Assembly: GCA_022796795.1 (NCBI GenBank)
Contig: JAAWJI010000008.1
Location: forward strand, 1 to 64,000
Direction: 5' to 3'
DNA length: 64,000 nucleotides
Origin: Lachnospiraceae bacterium
GTDB taxonomy: Bacteria; Bacillota; Clostridia; Lachnospirales; Lachnospiraceae
Positions 62,695 to 64,000 of the stretch are shown here, one piece after another (position 1 is the first letter of the stretch; the number at the start of each line of letters is the position of its first letter). Made by a program: the position numbers and the translations under genes. The notes under the pieces are model-generated. The model had not been told where the DNA came from. It searched no databases and saw only the letters and a list, made by a program, of their open reading frames with translations.

Positions 62695-64000
62695 ATGGAG
62701 AATAAGAACGTAATCGAGGTAAAAAATGTTTCCATTGAATTTCCGGGGGTCAAAGCCCTGCAGAATGTGAACTGCACCTTTGAGAGCGGCACGGTGAAGG
62801 CCTTGATCGGGGCCAACGGAGCGGGGAAATCCACGCTCATGAAGGTGCTGGCCGGGGCCAATCCCACCTATACAGGGGAGATCTATTATAACGGAAAACC
62901 GGTGGAGATCCGCAATCCTCGGGATGCCAAGGCGCTGGGAATCGGGATTGTATATCAGGAGGTAGACAGTATTCTCACCCCAAACCTGTCTGTGGCGGAG
63001 AATATCATGATCGATCATATGATCTACGACTTAAAGGGAATCGGATGGATCAATTATAAGAAGCTTCGCCAGGAGGCTGCCCGTGTGCTGGAGGAGCTGG
63101 AGATTTCCCTGAACGTAAAGGCACTGGTTTCCAGCCTGACACTGGCTCAGAAGCAGATGGTGGTCATCGCTCGGACCATTGTGCAGAACTGTAAGTTTTT
63201 GATTCTGGATGAGCCCACGGCGCCCCTGTCCTTAAAGGAGACGGAGACCCTGTTTAAGCTTGTACGCAGGCTGGAGGCCAAAAACTGCGGGATTATCTTT
63301 ATCTCTCACCGACTCAATGAGCTGTTTGAGATCTGCCAGGACATTGCGGTTATGAAGGACGGAAAAATGGTGGGCCAGGTTTCTGTCTCCGAAAACGTGC
63401 AGCCCAGCGACATTGTACGCATGATGCTGGGCGGAATCTCCTTAGGAGAGCTGGATAAATCCGGGCGGACTCTGGGAGACGTGGTGCTGAAGACAGAGAA
63501 TTTCGGCGATAAGGGGGGGCATGTCCACCACATCAATATGGAGGTGCGCCAGGGTGAAATCGTGGGCATCTCCGGGCTGGTGGGAGCCGGAAAAACAGAG
63601 CTTTGCAAGACCCTGTTCGGAGAGTTTGGAAAAACCACGGGAAATTATCAGGTTTTGGGAAAGACGGCCTCCTTTTTAAGTCCTGCAGATGCCATCAAGG
63701 CCGGTATTGCCCTGATTCCCGAGGAGCGGAGAAAGGAGGGCGTGTTCCTGGAGGAGTCGGTGAACCACAACCTGTCTATTGTCACCCTGGGAAAATACGC
63801 GGGGGCTTTGAGCTTTGTAAACCGGAAGAGAGAGACGGGAGCGGCGGATGAAAAAATCCAAAGCCTGTTGATCAAAACACCATCCGCCACCCAGAAGGTG
63901 GGTCTTCTCTCCGGAGGAAACCAGCAGAAGGTTACCATTGGAAAATGGATTGACTCGGATGCTCAGATCTATATTTTCGATGAGCCCACAAAGGGAATTG
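62695..64000 (+). CDS. Sugar ABC transporter ATP-binding protein (RbsA/MglA type), partial
   Basis: The gene runs past the window end; 435 codons are visible, about 85-90 percent of the usual 500 residues. It is a tandem ATPase: first Walker A LIGANGAGKST (about 38-48), Walker B LLILDEPTAPLS; second half with degenerate Walker A SGLVGAGKTEL, IPEERRKEGVF, signature LSGGNQQKV and IFDEPTKGI at the edge. It starts with ATG 62695 after AAAGGGAT. Permease genes should follow outside the window. Confidence 0.92.
   Translation, partial: MENKNVIEVKNVSIEFPGVKALQNVNCTFESGTVKALIGANGAGKSTLMKVLAGANPTYTGEIYYNGKPVEIRNPRDAKALGIGIVYQEVDSILTPNLSVAENIMIDHMIYDLKGIGWINYKKLRQEAARVLEELEISLNVKALVSSLTLAQKQMVVIARTIVQNCKFLILDEPTAPLSLKETETLFKLVRRLEAKNCGIIFISHRLNELFEICQDIAVMKDGKMVGQVSVSENVQPSDIVRMMLGGISLGELDKSGRTLGDVVLKTENFGDKGGHVHHINMEVRQGEIVGISGLVGAGKTELCKTLFGEFGKTTGNYQVLGKTASFLSPADAIKAGIALIPEERRKEGVFLEESVNHNLSIVTLGKYAGALSFVNRKRETGAADEKIQSLLIKTPSATQKVGLLSGGNQQKVTIGKWIDSDAQIYIFDEPTKGI

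Overview
The window reads as chromosome of an anaerobic, spore-forming Firmicute of class Clostridia, most likely a gut member of the Lachnospiraceae (an inference from gene order and content; no 16S is present). Signs are the cotJ spore-coat operon, a radC-mreBCD-PBP-minCDE-rodA morphology cluster, a ylmE-sepF-ylmH-lspA-rluD division cluster, strong AGGAGG ribosome sites, TTGACA/TATAAT promoters and a galacto-N-biose/lacto-N-biose (mucin and milk glycan) utilisation operon.

Layout. 1-1.0 kb: A/T-rich remnant with a 5'-truncated AbiEii-type nucleotidyltransferase. 1.0-5.3 kb: a membrane-protein gene and a TetR gene whose promoters carry the same operator-like palindrome, enclosing a chemoreceptor translationally coupled to an FMN-binding lipoprotein. 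5.4-7.2 kb: a small protein overlapping a large serine recombinase. 7.2-14.3 kb: AraC regulator divergent from a sugar ABC importer (binding protein, two permeases, small membrane protein) and a GH112 phosphorylase; this block abuts a truncated cotJC, with cotJB and cotJA following. 15.3-27.3 kb: lysA, then mutS-mutL-miaA, a PLP lyase-like gene and two flavoproteins. 27.5-37.8 kb: DUF4321, radC, mreBCD, a long class B PBP, minCDE, rodA, mgsA and a P-loop protein. 37.9-44.1 kb: HlyD-like protein, ylmE, sepF, ylmH, aroB, lspA, rluD. 44.3 kb: tRNA-Leu(CAA).

44.5-60.1 kb is an accessory region: a giant YobI/KAP-like membrane P-loop NTPase, a membrane protein, a Sel1-repeat protein, a DHFR-family reductase, a complete lantibiotic-resistance module (histidine kinase, response regulator, two permeases, ATPase), then a second decayed C-terminal copy of the NTPase fused to the last bases of a second DHFR copy, and an AAA-ATPase/PD-(D/E)XK protein. 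The resistance module thus lies between directly oriented, degenerate repeats. 60.3-64 kb: a LacI regulator divergent from a sugar-binding lipoprotein and an RbsA-type ATPase that runs off the window.

The least ordinary items are the chemoreceptor/flavin-lipoprotein pair inside a TetR-bounded segment, the duplicated and fused YobI-DHFR scar, the ATCTT-N6-ATCTT response-regulator box in front of the resistance operon, and the loss of two thirds of cotJC at the edge of the glycan operon.
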